The notes beneath the pieces were generated by a model that searched no databases, had not been told where the DNA came from, and saw only the letters and a program-made list of their open reading frames with translations. The position numbers were made by a program, and so were the translations under genes. From positions 496,001 to 560,000 of the forward strand of contig JBCAQO010000014.1 in assembly GCA_039111635.1 (NCBI GenBank): DNA of 64,000 nucleotides, in the 5' to 3' direction. This DNA is from Heterobasidion occidentale (lineage: Eukaryota; Basidiomycota; Agaricomycetes; Russulales; Bondarzewiaceae). Positions within the stretch are counted from its first letter, which is position 1, and every line of letters begins with the position of its first letter. This document shows positions 41,134-53,463 of this stretch, in pieces.

Positions 41134-41771
41134 GATTATTTCTCTCTTCTTTGTTTCGCGCACATTCGCGAGCTTTGCCTTCATGTGTAACTTTCCCGCA
41201 TCTGGGGTAGAATTGTTTTCCTTGATTGAGTCTATCATCATGGCACCAAATAAACTCTTGCGTTTATATTTTCAATTGATAATACTTGCTACTACAGGCT
41301 ACTACCTGGTCTGCAGTAATCCTGCGTTCCAAGTCTAACAATAGAACAAAAGAAGAATTCAGACTCCGCTGTGGCGCAGACGTGGCGTGATTGGTTTTCC
41401 CATTCTCACATACTGTTCGTGACCCTCATCGTCACACCGTTCCCCGGCAATGCAATCCTCATCGTCCTCAACGACGACGACAGGCTACAAAGGCAAACTT
41501 ACAAATAGATCATGGCAACAACTACCACCGGAAATCCTACGGTATGCAAGTTATGATTAGTAGCTCCAATCAACAAGTTCATATTTGTCGCTCGCAGCGT
41601 GATCGCGACGTACTACTTGCTCGACGCGTCCGCATCCAACTATTGCCCTAATACATGGGGCGTGAAAGAGATATGGCCGTGCAGGATAGCTTACACGGTA
41701 ATCCGTGACGCGCTCGACTTGGAACGTATGATGAATGTGTGCCCAGCATGGCACAAAGCTCGTGAGCATCC
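41134..41771. other. Intergenic, no gene seen
   Basis: A short frame at 41391-41651 has no recognisable features. The rest is promoter-side sequence of the next gene. Confidence 0.4.
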
Positions 41772-41852
41772 TTGAATCTTTCCTCGGGTGGCACTGACTC
41801 TCGATCATTGATAGTCCAAGCCCACTTGTTCTGGACACATGCTTGTGCTATT

Positions 41853-44070
41853 ATGGACCCCATGGATATCCTAGCTCAGCACGCGACCCTAATCAACAAC
41901 ACAACTTCCGCCACCACCCAGTCTCAGACACCCTATCAACAATTCCGAACCATGACGTCGTGTTCCTGCTACGTTTGCAGGATCAACCACCCATATTCGA
42001 ATAGTGGCCTTGGCATGGGAAAGCGCACGGTAAATGTGCCACTGCTTGGCACCATCATGACCTGCCGCGATCATCGCAAGGCATTGTATTGTGGCCTTTG
42101 TCTTCGCGAGGCGCCTCCGACTGGCGAGGTGATCACTACGGAAGCTGCAATCGTCGCTTGTGTCGAAAACGAGGATAACGACACCTGGCCTAATGTGGCA
42201 ACTACTTGTCGTACATGTAGGGGGGAATGGCTGTGGCGTCGCATGTACTCATCAGCAGCAGATCGAGAAGCAGTGGGGGGCGGGCCACCTCACTGGGCAG
42301 TGTCAGACTGGGAGTCCCGCCAGGCCATCGATAACTTCGTGGAGATGGGTGAAGGGACGCTCATGGAGGTCGTGGAAATCACCCGCGAAAGGTGGTGGCT
42401 CCGACGGTTCACGCGTTTCGTGGAACAGATGGAGCAAATGGTCGCTTCTAACCGGCTTCTGAGTGGTGATGACAAAAGCTTCGAGGATATGGCTTCCGTT
42501 GATATGGAGGACTTCGAGGGTGGGTTGCCTGATCCCGAACAGGTCCGCGCAATGGCAGTAAACGATTGGGCGCGGGTACGAATCCTGGACGGGTATTGGG
42601 TCAGCCCTGCCGATGATTGGTATAATAATAGACCTGCATCGGTATCAACGATGCATCCAATTCCGTGGTCCCTCGATGACGAACGTAGTGGTCAAACGCA
42701 CCCGACGGCGCGTACACTCAGAATGCCCGCCGCTCCGACTTTCACCCTCGCAGACACACTCTACCGCGCTTTCCAAAGGCAGATGCGCATTCTCGTTCTT
42801 CCCGCTATGATGAACATCGCGAAGCGAATCGAGATGGAAGGCCGAGGTGATCCAGTCGTCCGTGTATCGAGGATGGGAATGGATGAAGTGCTGCGCACTC
42901 TCCAACAAGGCTGGCCATGGGTCAAAGAGCTATCATTCGACGATCGGGCAGCGGAGCAGAGGAGCAAGGATCGGGATGATGACTCGAGCTCGAGCTCCAA
43001 GTCGGATGGCTCGCATACCACAAGCCCTGTGCTCAGTACGACGACGCTGCAGACCACGCCTTCGCCACCTCCCATTCCCAGTCAACTAGAGAAGCACGAC
43101 TCTGACCCGGACAGCAATGTATTGGGCCCCGCCGACGACATCATCTCCCTACAGCCCTCAAAATTAATGCACTCGATTCCCTTCGTCCCAGTCTCGCTGG
43201 CAAATATGCCAAACTACAGCCAAGAGGCTTTCAGAACCGTACGTTCTCTCTTATTACGCTTTCACTGGCTCGTTTGACTCTATTATAGGTATGGCGTGAA
43301 GCATGCACTGACCTGTACAAATGCCGGTGTAGAATATGTATGCGCTCCTCTCTCAGTGCTGCTGCAATTGCCTCTGTGGAAAGCACCGTCGTCTCTACAC
43401 AATCTCCCGTAACCGCACCACAGTCAAATGTGAACGCACCGGAGATTCAATTGAAGAGACCCGCTTTCAGGCTGAGTACCGGGAGGAGGAGAGGGAAGAG
43501 GAAGAGGAAGATGAGGAAGGAGAAGAAGAAGAAGACGAGGACGAGGAAGCTGAAGACGAAGACGCAGACGAGGGGGACGAGGATGGGTCCGAATATGACT
43601 CAGTGATTGATGATGCAGAGGTGAAGTACCCTGCGATAGTCACCCCTCGCAAGCGACCCTCACGAGAACTAGACGAAGATGACGAAGCCCCTGACGAGGC
43701 ATCAGGTGGTTTGAGTCTCTCCAGAGAAAGCAACAAGTCTCGGGTCCCGACACCACCGAAGCGAGCCAGGACTGGTGGTGTATTCTCTTCAATCACTGTA
43801 GCAGATACTGTGCCGAGGCTGGAGAAAAGACGCTCTGAGGAGCTGTCATCTCGGGAGGGGGAGACCAAGAGAGCCCGCATGAGCCCTGAAGACGACGACG
43901 ACGACGACGAAGAGGTGCAAGAGAAATGGGATGATCACAGGCTTGGTTCGATGTCACCTCCTGCGTCTAGCAAGCTGACGAGTATTGTAACTGGAGCCAA
44001 CTCGTCTGAGATTGAAGGGTATGAGGGTTCACGGATATCAGTGCGACTTCCTGTCACGGACATCAAATAA
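41853..44070 (+). CDS. Hypothetical protein, Cys-rich N-terminus and long acidic C-terminus
   Basis: The frame is open from 41772; MDPMDILAQ at 41853 is the likelier start. Cys pairs (CSCYVC, CRDHRKALYCGLC, CRTCRGEW) within the first ~120 residues suggest zinc binding. Conserved-looking helices follow (DNFVEMGEGTLMEVVEITRE, RVSRMGMDEVLRTLQQGWPW), then a Ser/Asp linker. A 50-nt intron (GTACGT...TATTATAG, about 43239-43288) leads to VWREACTDLYKCRCRIC. The tail is read in another frame from about 43450: a long Glu/Asp run (43480-43590), KYPAIVTPRKRPSRE, and PPKRARTGG, which looks like a nuclear localisation signal. Joining needs one base. A nuclear acidic protein is plausible; the function is unknown. 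Confidence 0.5.
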
Positions 44071-45117
44071 CAAGGCATGCTTCTCCTATGATCTTGTGAT
44101 TCTCAAGCTAACCCTTGGTCTGTGTCCAGTATTCCCTCCTGCTTATCGAATTTGATTTTGTATATTTGTTCACCATCATCTCCCCTTCATCAAGTTTGCA
44201 CGATCGCATCTTGGTTCTAGCTGTACTTGTATAGGCCCCGTGAAGCTCCTATGAAGGTTTCCCGGAAACTTAGCATATTTGAGGGCGAAAATAGGCCAAA
44301 TTTTCCCCATTCTGTGCATATTTCTCGATTGGATTTGCACTATGTTTCCCGGGTTTTAGCATTTTTGTACCCATTCTGAGTCTAGTGTCTACAAGACTTG
44401 CCTCGGATGGGACAGGCTAGGCATCTGGCAGCAAGGTGCCCGTGTCCGCACTCCTAGGGGAGAAGTAAGCTGCCGGTGGAGGCATCCTGATGCTCATTGA
44501 TCAGCGTTGCAACGATGCGTCCGAGTTCATGGCCTTTTTCTCTGGGCTTATTGGTACCGCTGCGCGCGATTACGATTCTCTTGAACAACAGTCAGTTGCT
44601 TTGGACCCCAATGAGCTTGAAGCCGAGCCACTACGACTGTTCGAGGCATGTTTTCAGTGAGAGTGTACGGAACGGACGGCTGTCCATGGCGGGTTGTGAC
44701 GAACAAGGGCGTACAATGGTGCGCGCTGCACATACCTAACAACCATTGTGTGGAGGCCGGTTACCTTCGTAGTTGCCGACGAGGAAACGTCGGTGTGACT
44801 GTCGTGTTGTGTCGGGGCGGTATTGCTTTGTGATTGCTTTCGTTTCACTCTATGTTGGTTGTTTTTTTCTTGCTATGCAATTCTACTTCCATGGAGTTTC
44901 ATTGCATTGACAATGTTAACATTGCAGTGTTTTACAAAAAAAAAGAAGCGAGGACAAACACTGAACAGGACAAACGGACAAAAAAAGCTGAGTGAAACAG
45001 CACAACCGAGCAACATACAATGTGGGGAGAAAGAAGGTTACTAAAACGACAGCAAGCGATTTGCTGCACGTGCCCTCGCGGCATAGCCGAGTCGTGGATG
45101 TCGAGCTCGTGACACAC
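44071..45117. other. Intergenic, no gene seen
   Basis: Convergent 3' ends. Short frames at 44497-44739 and 44823-45044 show no domain. Confidence 0.4.
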
Positions 45118-46936
45118 CTACCGGACGACTTCGTAGAGGAAGCAGCCAGGGAACTTGGCCTTGACCTGCCCCTCGACCCACCAGTGAGGGGTGATGTACG
45201 TGATGTTGGGTTCGTCAGTGGGGCCTGAGCCGCCAGTGAGGATTCCAACGATGCGACCACCCCTGTCGAGGACGACCGAACCCGAGTCGCCAGCATCGGA
45301 AAACGTGCCGTGCGTCTTGTCGTAGGGTAAGACAGCAATTTCAAGGGACTTGTGACTGATACCGTAGTCCTCGTAGACGCGCCTAAAGGACTCGAGGCCG
45401 TTGACCCGACCGACGGTGGTCCCCGTGGTCAACCCATTTTTCACGACAAGCAGGCACCTCTCGCCATGGACGTCGAGTTGTTGAGGGCTGCGCATCTCGG
45501 CTTCCTGGACGAAGTCGTAGGCCTGGAGGAGACCATCCTCGGGGTAACTGTAGTTCTTTCGATCCTGGGGCTGAGGGAACATCGTGTTTCCATACTCAGA
45601 GATCGAAAGTTTACCACCTGTGGAGGAAATAGAAGTAATAGTCAGTTAAAGCTGAAGACAAGAAGACATTAGATGGAAAACGCGACGAGAGATGAAGAGG
45701 ACGGGAGATGGAGACAAAGGTATGGAAAAAAACGCACCGACCCAAAGCTTATTGCCTTTGAACTTCGTCCAATCAATCTTATCATTATAAAGCTCGATAA
45801 GAGCCCAGTCTTTGGTGAATTTGTAGGGCTCGACGGAGACCTCGATCTTCTCCGAGTGAAGGACGAAGCCAATCGTGCGCTGGTCAAGCGTGGTGTAGTT
45901 CTCGGTGACCTCACTGTGGATCGCTTTCACTCTCTGGATCTCCCTCGTCGCCTTCGCCACCAGATCCAAGTGCTCATCGCGACTCTCAGTCACGTTCTCA
46001 CTTTCTCCCTCGATGGGGTCCCCAAGCCTGCGAAGGACATTGTTCCAGGCGTCGATAGACTGGAGGCGGTCGCCGATAGTGGCCATCATGGCCTTGACGG
46101 CGTTGTCGTAGCCCCATGGTACCGAGCGCGACGATTTCCTCACGACGCTGACTACCCTCCTTATGGGTCATGCCTGTGTTGTGGTAGACAGGAGGAGGAC
46201 GAGCAACGTGAGCGCAGGTTAGGACCACGACACGGTCGTCGTCTTTAGAATGGCGGAAGTAGAGAGCGGCGGTCCCTTCGTAGTACGGGTACTTGCGAGG
46301 CGCGATAGAGAGACCGAGAGCAGGGGTGAACGGCTTGCGCAGGTCGGGGACTCTGTCGACGAGGGGGTTGAACGAGAGGAGCTTTGGGCCGGTCAAACGA
46401 TTCACTACCGACTCGATAAATGCCACCTCGATGTCGGGGAAGCCGGCGTCGGTGAGGATGTTCTTGACGACGGCTGCAGTAGCAACAGCGGCCTCGTAGA
46501 GGAGAGAACCGGGATTCACACCGACGCATATTATCAGAGGGCAGAACGGCTTAGGCTCCCCAGCATTGGCGTAGGCGAGGGGGTTGACGGACGTCCACAT
46601 TATGCCAACGGATTCGAGCTCGTCGCAGATGCGCGTGCCGATAGAAACCCAAGTAGGCTGAATAGCGTGACCGTAAACCGGGCGAGGCTCACGGACGATG
46701 CCTTGGGCCAGAGGTCCCTTGCGTACGGGCCAGTCAGGGCCAGTCTTGTAGACGCAGGGAGTACCGGAACCATAGAAGTCGCTATAGGCGTTTGGGTACT
46801 TCTCAGTGAGGCGGGCCGCCTTGGAGACGAGCGTCTCGGTTGTGGAGAGAGGGGACAGGTTCTCGTCATGCTTTTGTATAGCTAAGCAGGCGTCAATGAA
46901 CCTCGGGTCGAGGTTAAGTTGCGGGGGGATGAACAC
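45118..46936 (-). CDS. Trypsin-fold serine protease-like protein
   Basis: A ~300-residue N-terminal region (from FIPPQLNLDPRFIDACLAIQ) of unknown role precedes a chymotrypsin-fold domain. The His is in DRVVVLTCAHVARPP, the Asp in FTKDWALIELYND and the Ser in SDAGDSGSVVLDRGG with GRIVGILTGG, so the catalytic triad is present in order. A 121-nt intron (GTGCGT...CCACAG) splits NKLWV|GGKLSISEYG. The frame changes at about 46113 (EEIVALGT to WGYDNAVKAM), a one-base lesion. An AG acceptor just before FIPPQL suggests an upstream exon; the sequence there (about 47030-47080) can encode LPRNILLLLVLFTS, a hydrophobic segment. Proteolysis is inferred from the triad. Confidence 0.65.
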
Positions 46937-47238
46937 TGTCGACGAGAGAGTAGGAAAAAGAAAAGAAGGGCCATTATGCTAGAAGACAAGCGAGAAAATA
47001 TAAAGTAACACACTTGTAAAGAGAACCAGAAGTAGCAAGATATTTCTAGGCAGAGGAGCGAGCAGACGCAAAGTCGACGGAGGGAAGAGCTGGATAAACC
47101 GTGGAGGTCAGTATACGACGAAATGGCAAAGATTTAGAGGGACACACTTGTGAGCAGAAGTAAGGACGCTTATACGCAGAGGCAGTGGAAGAGGCAGAGG
47201 CAGGGCTTTGAGCGAAGTGGTGGGTCCCCTTTTACTTA
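46937..47238. other. Upstream region of the protease-like gene
   Basis: Probably contains its first exon (about 47030-47090, minus strand) with a hydrophobic segment. No ATG could be fixed. Confidence 0.35.
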
Positions 47239-47610
47239 CAGTCATAAACCCACCGATGGGTCAGACACCCCTGGTGGGAGCTGGTGGGTCACCTTCCTAA
47301 TCGAGGCAAAATTCTGCCCGTATTTGGAAACTGGCTCGGATGTGTTGCACCTTGTCAGACTCGTGCGCCTCGTTGGTCCCCACAAGCAGCCTCTGCACCA
47401 TATTCCCAAGAGGTTTCTCTGCTACCGCTTATCTGATACAAGTCAAAAACAAATTTCAACACTTAGCATCCAAATGATGGTCGATGTGCAGGCCTAGCAC
47501 TGCACTTCGTGCGAGCCAGCTTCCCAATGCGGTCGAACTACTGTCGAACTGTGCCCAACTAGGAAGGCGACCCACCAGGGGTGTCTGACCCATTGGTGAG
47601 TGTATGACTG
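47239..47610. mobile_element. MITE 1 (TA target duplication)
   Basis: 372 bp with inverted ends CAGTCATAAACCCACC (left) and the complement of CAGTCATACACTCACC (right). The inverted repeat extends about 55 bp through GGGTCAGACACCCCTGGTGGG. Flanked by TA at 47237-47238 and 47611-47612. No ORF of note; a non-autonomous Tc1/mariner-like element is likely from the TA site and CAGT ends. Confidence 0.85.
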
Positions 47611-47771
47611 TAGCTAACTGTCATACTCTGCGATTGTTCTCGTCGTTTTATCTCGCAGTTCGACAGCCTTTGTCCCTAAATCGCCTCTTCGTTTCTACCT
47701 CGACACCATTCCGAACAACCCTTCTATTTCCACAGATATTTACGCAAATACCTGCCATCAGAGAATTCAGA

Positions 47772-49254
47772 ATGGCTGCAGCTGCCCGAGACGTCTCACA
47801 CCAGTCAAACATCGCGAAAATGAGGACCGATGGAGACGGCTCTTTCAAGCGCCTTCCTTCAACATTTCGAAGTGCTGTGGAGAAGGGAGGCCAATTTCCG
47901 CCGGAGAAGGGTCCGTCTCTTAGGCTCATCGAATCCACGATGGCATTAGCTGATCAGTGAACTCAGACCGTTATCACCTCTATGTTTCTTATGCATGTCG
48001 TGAGTGCTTTTCTTTCTCGCTGCATGGTATTTGCACTCAAGTTTTTGTAGCTTGGGCTACACGTACGCTCATCATGCGTAAACTCAAGGGTCTTGAGGAT
48101 ATCATTCGTGAGGCAGCCTCGATAATGGATGTTCATTCCGCTCTCATGTCATTCGCTTAGCTGTGACGGTCGTCTCTCCTCATATGGGAGAACATGGATG
48201 GCCGTTCGCTTCTGTTGATAATTTTCCCGGAGCGGATGTCGATCCCTTATATAACGCTCAGCACGTCAAAGATCTGTACCTCCGTGCCAACCCCGAATAT
48301 TCTGGCAGGTGAGCTTTGCCTTGCCTACAGACCCACCCGTATATTGCTGACAAAGTGTTAACGTTCTCTTCATTCAGGTTCACTGTGCCAGTGTTATGGG
48401 ACAAGAAGCAACGTACAATTGTCAACAACGAGTCTTCCGAGATCATTCGCATCTTCAACTCTGCGTTCAACGACATGATCTCGAAGGAGAAGGCGGAGCT
48501 GGACTTCTATCCCCAGCATCTTCGCAAGGAAATCGACGAGGTCAACGAATGGGTTTATGACTCCATTAACAGTGCGTCTTCATTCTGTCATTTGCTTCCT
48601 CAGTGTGTAGTTCTGCGTCATGATGCTTGGCCGCAGATGGTGTATACAAGTCAGGCTTTGCGACGACTTTTGATGCGTACAGGGCGGCTGTTGTTCCGCT
48701 GTTCGAAGCTCTCGATCGTGTAGAAGTCATGCTCAAGGACAAGGCCCATTTCATTGGAGATCGCCTCACTGAGGCCGACATTCGACTGTTCGTAACTTTG
48801 GTACGCTTTGTTCTCATTTTCAATTCCGTCTCTCGTCCTTGAATTTATCATCTCTCTCTTCGAACACAGATACGGTTCGACCCTGTGTATGTTGGACACT
48901 TCAAATGCAATCTTCGCACTATTCGTCATGGCTACCCGAATATTCACCTGTAAGGATCCTCATGCTCTCGTGGAGATTGTCGTTATTCATTATGCCTCCA
49001 ATACACTGCGCCATCGATTCGCGACAGTTGGCTTCGCAAACTTTATTGGCAAAATGATGCTTTCCAGTCCACAACTGACTTTGATCACATCAAAACCCAT
49101 TATTATTGGTCGCACCCCATGGTACATTTCTATCCATACTAAACGGCGAAGGCGTCTAGTCTCTTCAGGAGTTGCCTCTGACATCGATTTTCTGTAGGTC
49201 AACCCTCATCGAATTGTTCCGATCGGTCCTGTCCCCCATATCGAGCCCTTGTGA
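47772..49254 (+). CDS. Glutathionyl-hydroquinone reductase (Xi-class glutathione transferase, ECM4-like)
   Basis: These cytosolic enzymes reduce glutathionyl-quinones, and wood-decay fungi use them in aromatic metabolism. The signature Y-A-C-P-W-A, with catalytic Cys, is created across the exon 2/3 join ([28 protein letters not shown]). The thioredoxin-like domain continues [19 protein letters not shown], then the helical domain [52 protein letters not shown] end. Nine exons join in phase: 47772-47910, 47967-47999, 48051-48107, 48161-48308, 48378-48571, 48637-48800, 48870-48949, 49028-49121, 49198-49254. An in-frame ATG at 47604 lies inside MITE 1; the homologous part starts at [10 protein letters not shown], so 47772 is preferred. 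Confidence 0.9.
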
Positions 49255-50621
49255 CTTGTCCATGCAGTATTTTCACTATATGTAAAACAGGGAGCATGCA
49301 ATGTATAAGTATTTCAAACGCGTCATCGCTTTTCTGTATCAATCGGGCCATCGTGCCCATTGTGCGAATGGGATGCCTTCACTCCTCAAAACTTCAAGTA
49401 AGCATCGTGAATAACGGCATGATATTTAGATTGTAAGTTGCAATTTCTGTCGTATTTCTTTCTGGCGTCGGAGCCTCGGGAGGGATCATTAAGTCATTAC
49501 GCACCACGGCGCCTCTTCGATCTAGCCAGCCGGCAAAGACGTATCGGTGGTATGATGACTCTGGACTGACCTAGTTGCAGGCCGATGATGGGTGACGGTA
49601 CTTGAGCGCCAATCAACGGTGATTGTAACACAAAACCAAGACGAATATGGTTACATACCTCAAATCAGCGCCCGTCTTGCGCGTGGATCCTTTCACGGTG
49701 CACGAGGGCACTAGCAACCGTACGCCTTCCAGCGCACTGTTGTTCTCGTCAAACTAACACAGCGACGAAGAATTGTACACGCTTTTTTGTTGCAAATAAT
49801 CATCTCCAGGGAGCATATGGCTTCTGCATCGAAATATCATGACGGAGGGCGTCGTGCGCGTCCTGGAGTATACGGGCTCCAGGCGTCTCGTTACTTGTCA
49901 TCACATCTTGGACACACGGAACAACTGGCAACATTGCGGCATGATCGATAATATGCACATGCTAGCCTCCGCGGACTGTGATGTCCTATGACTTGTGAAA
50001 TATAGATCGAATGAGCAGGTGAGCCTTGAACTCCAACTCAGACCGCTGAAACTGGTGCACTGAAACAACCCTGAAAATGCCGTGCAGGAGGCCCTATGAC
50101 TGTAACGCAATCAAGCCATCTAACCCACTTGGAAAAGTCGGTAAGTAGCACTGTCTTGGCATTGGGGCCTCATCAAAAGACCAGCCCATCACTTCATTCC
50201 AGTGTGAGCTGTGTGATGCCGAGGCGTCTTTGGGACCGATCGGGTGACAACTTTCTTTAACTCTAAATCATCGAGCGCTCGAAGCATACCCGCCTGTCAG
50301 TGTTGGCGCCAGCGAACGCGGGATTTGGCGAGGAGCACAGCATCGAGGACGAACTCTATGGTCATCGGCGAACAAGGCAAAATGTGAATTTCCTCTAGCG
50401 CGAAATCTAAGCCATGTCACCCTCCACGAGCGTTATTATTTCCATCATAGGAGCTGTGTGAGGTAGGACATGCGGTCGTTTATGGTGGTCCTGTGACAGC
50501 ACCTTCTTGGTAAGATTTTGGTCGGGAATCGTATAAAAGAGAGAGCAGGTCTCTCCACATACTCCAGCATTCCTTGCATCCTCATCGATTGAACTCTTCC
50601 CTCAAATCCCAACCAGATACA
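49255..50621. other. Intergenic; promoter of the secreted repeat protein
   Basis: No gene or repeat seen. A TATA box (TATAAAA, 50532-50538) stands 84 bases before the ATG at 50622. Confidence 0.5.
50532..50538 (+). promoter_or_regulatory. TATA box of the secreted repeat protein gene
   Basis: TATAAAA followed by a GA-rich and then pyrimidine-rich leader up to the ATG at 50622, as in strongly expressed fungal genes. Confidence 0.6.
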
Positions 50622-51182
50622 ATGTTGTTCACCGCCAGCTTCATCACTGCCGTCCTCGCGGCTGCTCAGCTCGTCGTGGCCAACCCCATGCCCGCTGAAG
50701 CTGAAGGATCCTCCGGTATTGTAAGGGTTTACCCTCGCCGCCATCGAGCATCGCAGCCTCACCCTCTCTTTCACCTATGTCTAGCTGGCCAAGAGAGAGA
50801 CGTCTTACGGAAACCCTGACCTCGTCACCGACCAAGGGAACCGCTTCAAGGTCAACTACGGCAGCACCAGTGGTCACCCCAACGCGTGCCCCGGTCACTA
50901 CATCTGCTGTATGTCTCGTCCTATTCTCCCGCTTGGGGGTCGCTTATCATGCTTCTATCACTAGACATCCCTCGCAACGGCGCTGCTCATGGCGATGTTT
51001 CCTTGGGTAACCCCGATGACTTCGTCGATGAAGGCAACCGCTGGGTAAGAACTCTGACTTGTACTGTCTGCTCTCGTACATCTGCCAACCCTGCCCCTTT
51101 CAAACAGCGCCTCAACTATGGCAGCACCTCGGGTCACCCGAATGCCTGCGATGGCCACTACATGTATGTCAACGTCTTCTAA
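50622..51182 (+). CDS. Small secreted two-repeat protein with Kex2 site
   Basis: Four exons (50622-50720, 50785-50908, 50965-51046, 51108-51182) join in phase to about 126 residues. A signal peptide (LFTASFITAVLAAAQLVVA) and a short propeptide end in LAKR, a Kex2-type dibasic site. Two copies of a ~35-residue unit follow: GNPDLVTDQGNRFKVNYG and GNPDDFVDEGNRWRLNYG, each continuing STSGHPNAC(P/D)GHY. Each repeat has one Cys in HPNAC and the first has a second in YIC. No known domain. It could be a secreted effector-like or structural peptide; that is inference from size, signal and repeats. Confidence 0.75.
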
Positions 51183-52162
51183 CCTGGGCTGTATGATATT
51201 TGAGTCTGACCCTGAAATATCACAGCTGCTACATCAGCAAATAATCTGCATGAATAACGTCCTTATGCTGTCTGTGCCTTGCTCCATGTAATACCTGTAA
51301 TCTGTGAAATTGGACCGTTGTAATCAATACATATGGTCTTTTTGATCCAGCTCATAGTCAGCGAGAGTTCGGATTTGGGATGTCTATAGTCCATCACTGC
51401 AAATCTACGACTCAACAATATCCGTTAGCAATACGATTACGGAGATGCCGATGTCCCGTCATGAGGCTCCCCGGCTCCCCTGACATAGGATTTTGAAACG
51501 GCTCGAGTTTCCAAGAAACCTTAAACAGAGGAGTATCGTTAAATATCGGCGTCGGAAATCTGAGATGAGATTGCGAGGTTCTTGGCGCATCGGTGTTCAA
51601 CCCAAAAAAACACAAGTTCTCACCTGAACAACGCAAACGCGCACGGATTCGGATATGGCTAGTCTCCCAAAGGCATCAACATGCGTCAACGGCCGCGATT
51701 CTCCTTCCACGGCGCCAATGACACCGCGAACAATGGGAATTCACTGCTCACCAGCGCTCTGATATATCATTTGTATCATGCTATGCAATTGCGACCACTA
51801 AGTACATAGGTGGCTATATGTCCGAATTGACAACGATATATGTGGACGCAGCGACGTGAGTGTAAGTGTAAGGGTAATGTATGGTGGGGTCAAAGAAAGA
51901 GAAATCGTCGAAAAAAGTGTCTTGGAAAGTACGGCAGCAAGTGGGGAGCTCTACTCCAGTGCGGACGACAACATTGAACAGCGGCATCGATGTATGAATC
52001 GATCTGGCCATCCGGATGACCTATGGTCCGAAGACAGCAACAACCTCTCTGTCCAGCCCACTCTGGGCCCTCAATAAGCTTCCTCGACTGCTCTCTCCAC
52101 CAGCTACGCTCCATCAAATGCAAGTCTCATTTCATCACATCTCAGTTCAGCTCGAATCGTGT
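51183..52162. other. Intergenic, no gene seen
   Basis: Convergent 3' ends of two secreted-protein genes. No feature recognised. Confidence 0.45.
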
Positions 52163-53096
52163 TCAGACGAGGAGCGCGCCCAGAATGGAGCCTAGAATGC
52201 TGATGCCTGCTGTAGCCAAGCCACCCTGCATGCCGCCCAACCCCCATTGGGCGGCGGCGGCGTTAGAGGAGGTGGATGAGGAGGCGCTTTGCGATGTGGT
52301 GCTTGGCGGTGTTGACGATGAAGGACGAGTGGAAGATCCAGAGGATGTGGGCGTCGAGGTGGGGGATGTGAAGGAGATGGAGGTCGATGGCGAGCTGACT
52401 GCGCAGAATTGGTTGGCTAAAGACGTGGCAGAGGGAAGGTCGGAGGGGCAGGAGGTTTCAACACAGGATTCGTAGCTTGGAGGGAATACGCTGCAAACAT
52501 CATCGAAAAGGCGGTGAGTTGCGGAAAATAGCAAGTGGAATATAGATGAATGTATAATCAAAGGTGTAATGGGTGTATGTGATGGGTGGGGGCGGACAAA
52601 TCATGCCAATATTAAGAAGACAAAAAGGAAATTAACGAAATGAAACGAACCTGCTTTCGCAAAAGCAGTCCACATCTGTGACGCTTGAGCAATTTGCAGC
52701 GGAGACAGCATGAGTAAGACAGTCGACCACTGCATATACGACGTGTCAGCATCTAGAATCATGAAAATTTTAATGGTCCCAAAAACACGCACCGCAACTC
52801 GAATAACCTGTTAAGCTAGGAAACGAGGCCGTGCTGGTCGCGCTCCCACTCTGGGACGCGCTGCTGCTCGGAGTGACGGTGATGGGTATGATAGTCGTCA
52901 AGCCACTAGCATCGGTGAGAGTGACGGACGTGAGCGTGCGGGTGCCGCTTGCCGAGGAAACGTTGGACGCAGAGGCAGACGAAGATTGAGAAGCAGATGC
53001 CGAGCGGGCTGAGCTGGAGGGCGCGGATGACGACGACTGCGCGCTCGCGAGGGTAAATAAGAGCGACAATACAAGAGAACACGGAAGTGCGAGCAT
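52163..53096 (-). CDS. CFEM-domain GPI-anchored protein
   Basis: ATG 53096 opens a signal peptide (LALPCSLVLSLLFTLASA). A long Ser/Ala/Thr-rich region with TLTSVTLTDASGLTTIIPIT follows, then a CFEM-like Cys module assembled over three exons (52793-53096, 52651-52729, 52163-52491): SSCVVDCLTHAVSAANC, VDCFCESSVF, SYESCVETSC, ANQFC. A second Ser/Thr/Pro stretch and a C-terminal hydrophobic tail (LATAGISILGSILGALLV) after a small-residue site fit GPI attachment. CFEM proteins sit in fungal walls and some bind haem. The domain is placed after, not before, the first Ser-rich part. Confidence 0.8.
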
Positions 53097-53463
53097 CCTT
53101 GGGAGCGGCGAAAGAAGGACAAAAGTTACTAGCAAGTGCGTGCAGGAGAAGCGTCGCTGTGTTAAGAGCAATGGTCCTGCAGTCGAACCGGTCTCGATGT
53201 CGCGCTGTTCGTGTGAGTTGTCTTATACACACCGAGCGGCTAGAAAAGCACAGAGGATGTCGAGGAGAAGGCCTTGTGGGCTTAGTTGCGGTCAACGATG
53301 CCGGGAAGGAAAATGAAAAGAGAATGAACTCCGTCGAGCAAGCAAGCTGGGCCTCAGAGCTGCGCCGGCATTTGCCTGAATCGCCGGACGGGCCACGCCG
53401 CCTACGCCGCCTCACGCGGGCTTGCTTCTTTCAGCATCTTTTCTCCTCTCGCCCATGCACTTA
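53097..53463. other. Promoter region of the CFEM gene
   Basis: Open frames on both strands have no recognised domain. Lies between the CFEM start and MITE 2. Confidence 0.4.

Noticed and set aside
43467..43880. Minus-strand Ser-rich ORF
   Set aside because: It is the complement of the acidic GAG/GAA run of the plus-strand gene.
44230..44400. Possible small RNA gene in the spacer near 44.3 kb
   Set aside because: AT-rich runs and repeated TTTCCCGG words but no stem, box or terminator pattern.
52023..52475. Plus-strand ORF opposite the CFEM gene
   Set aside because: Shadow of the Ser/Thr-rich C-terminal exon of the CFEM protein; no independent features.
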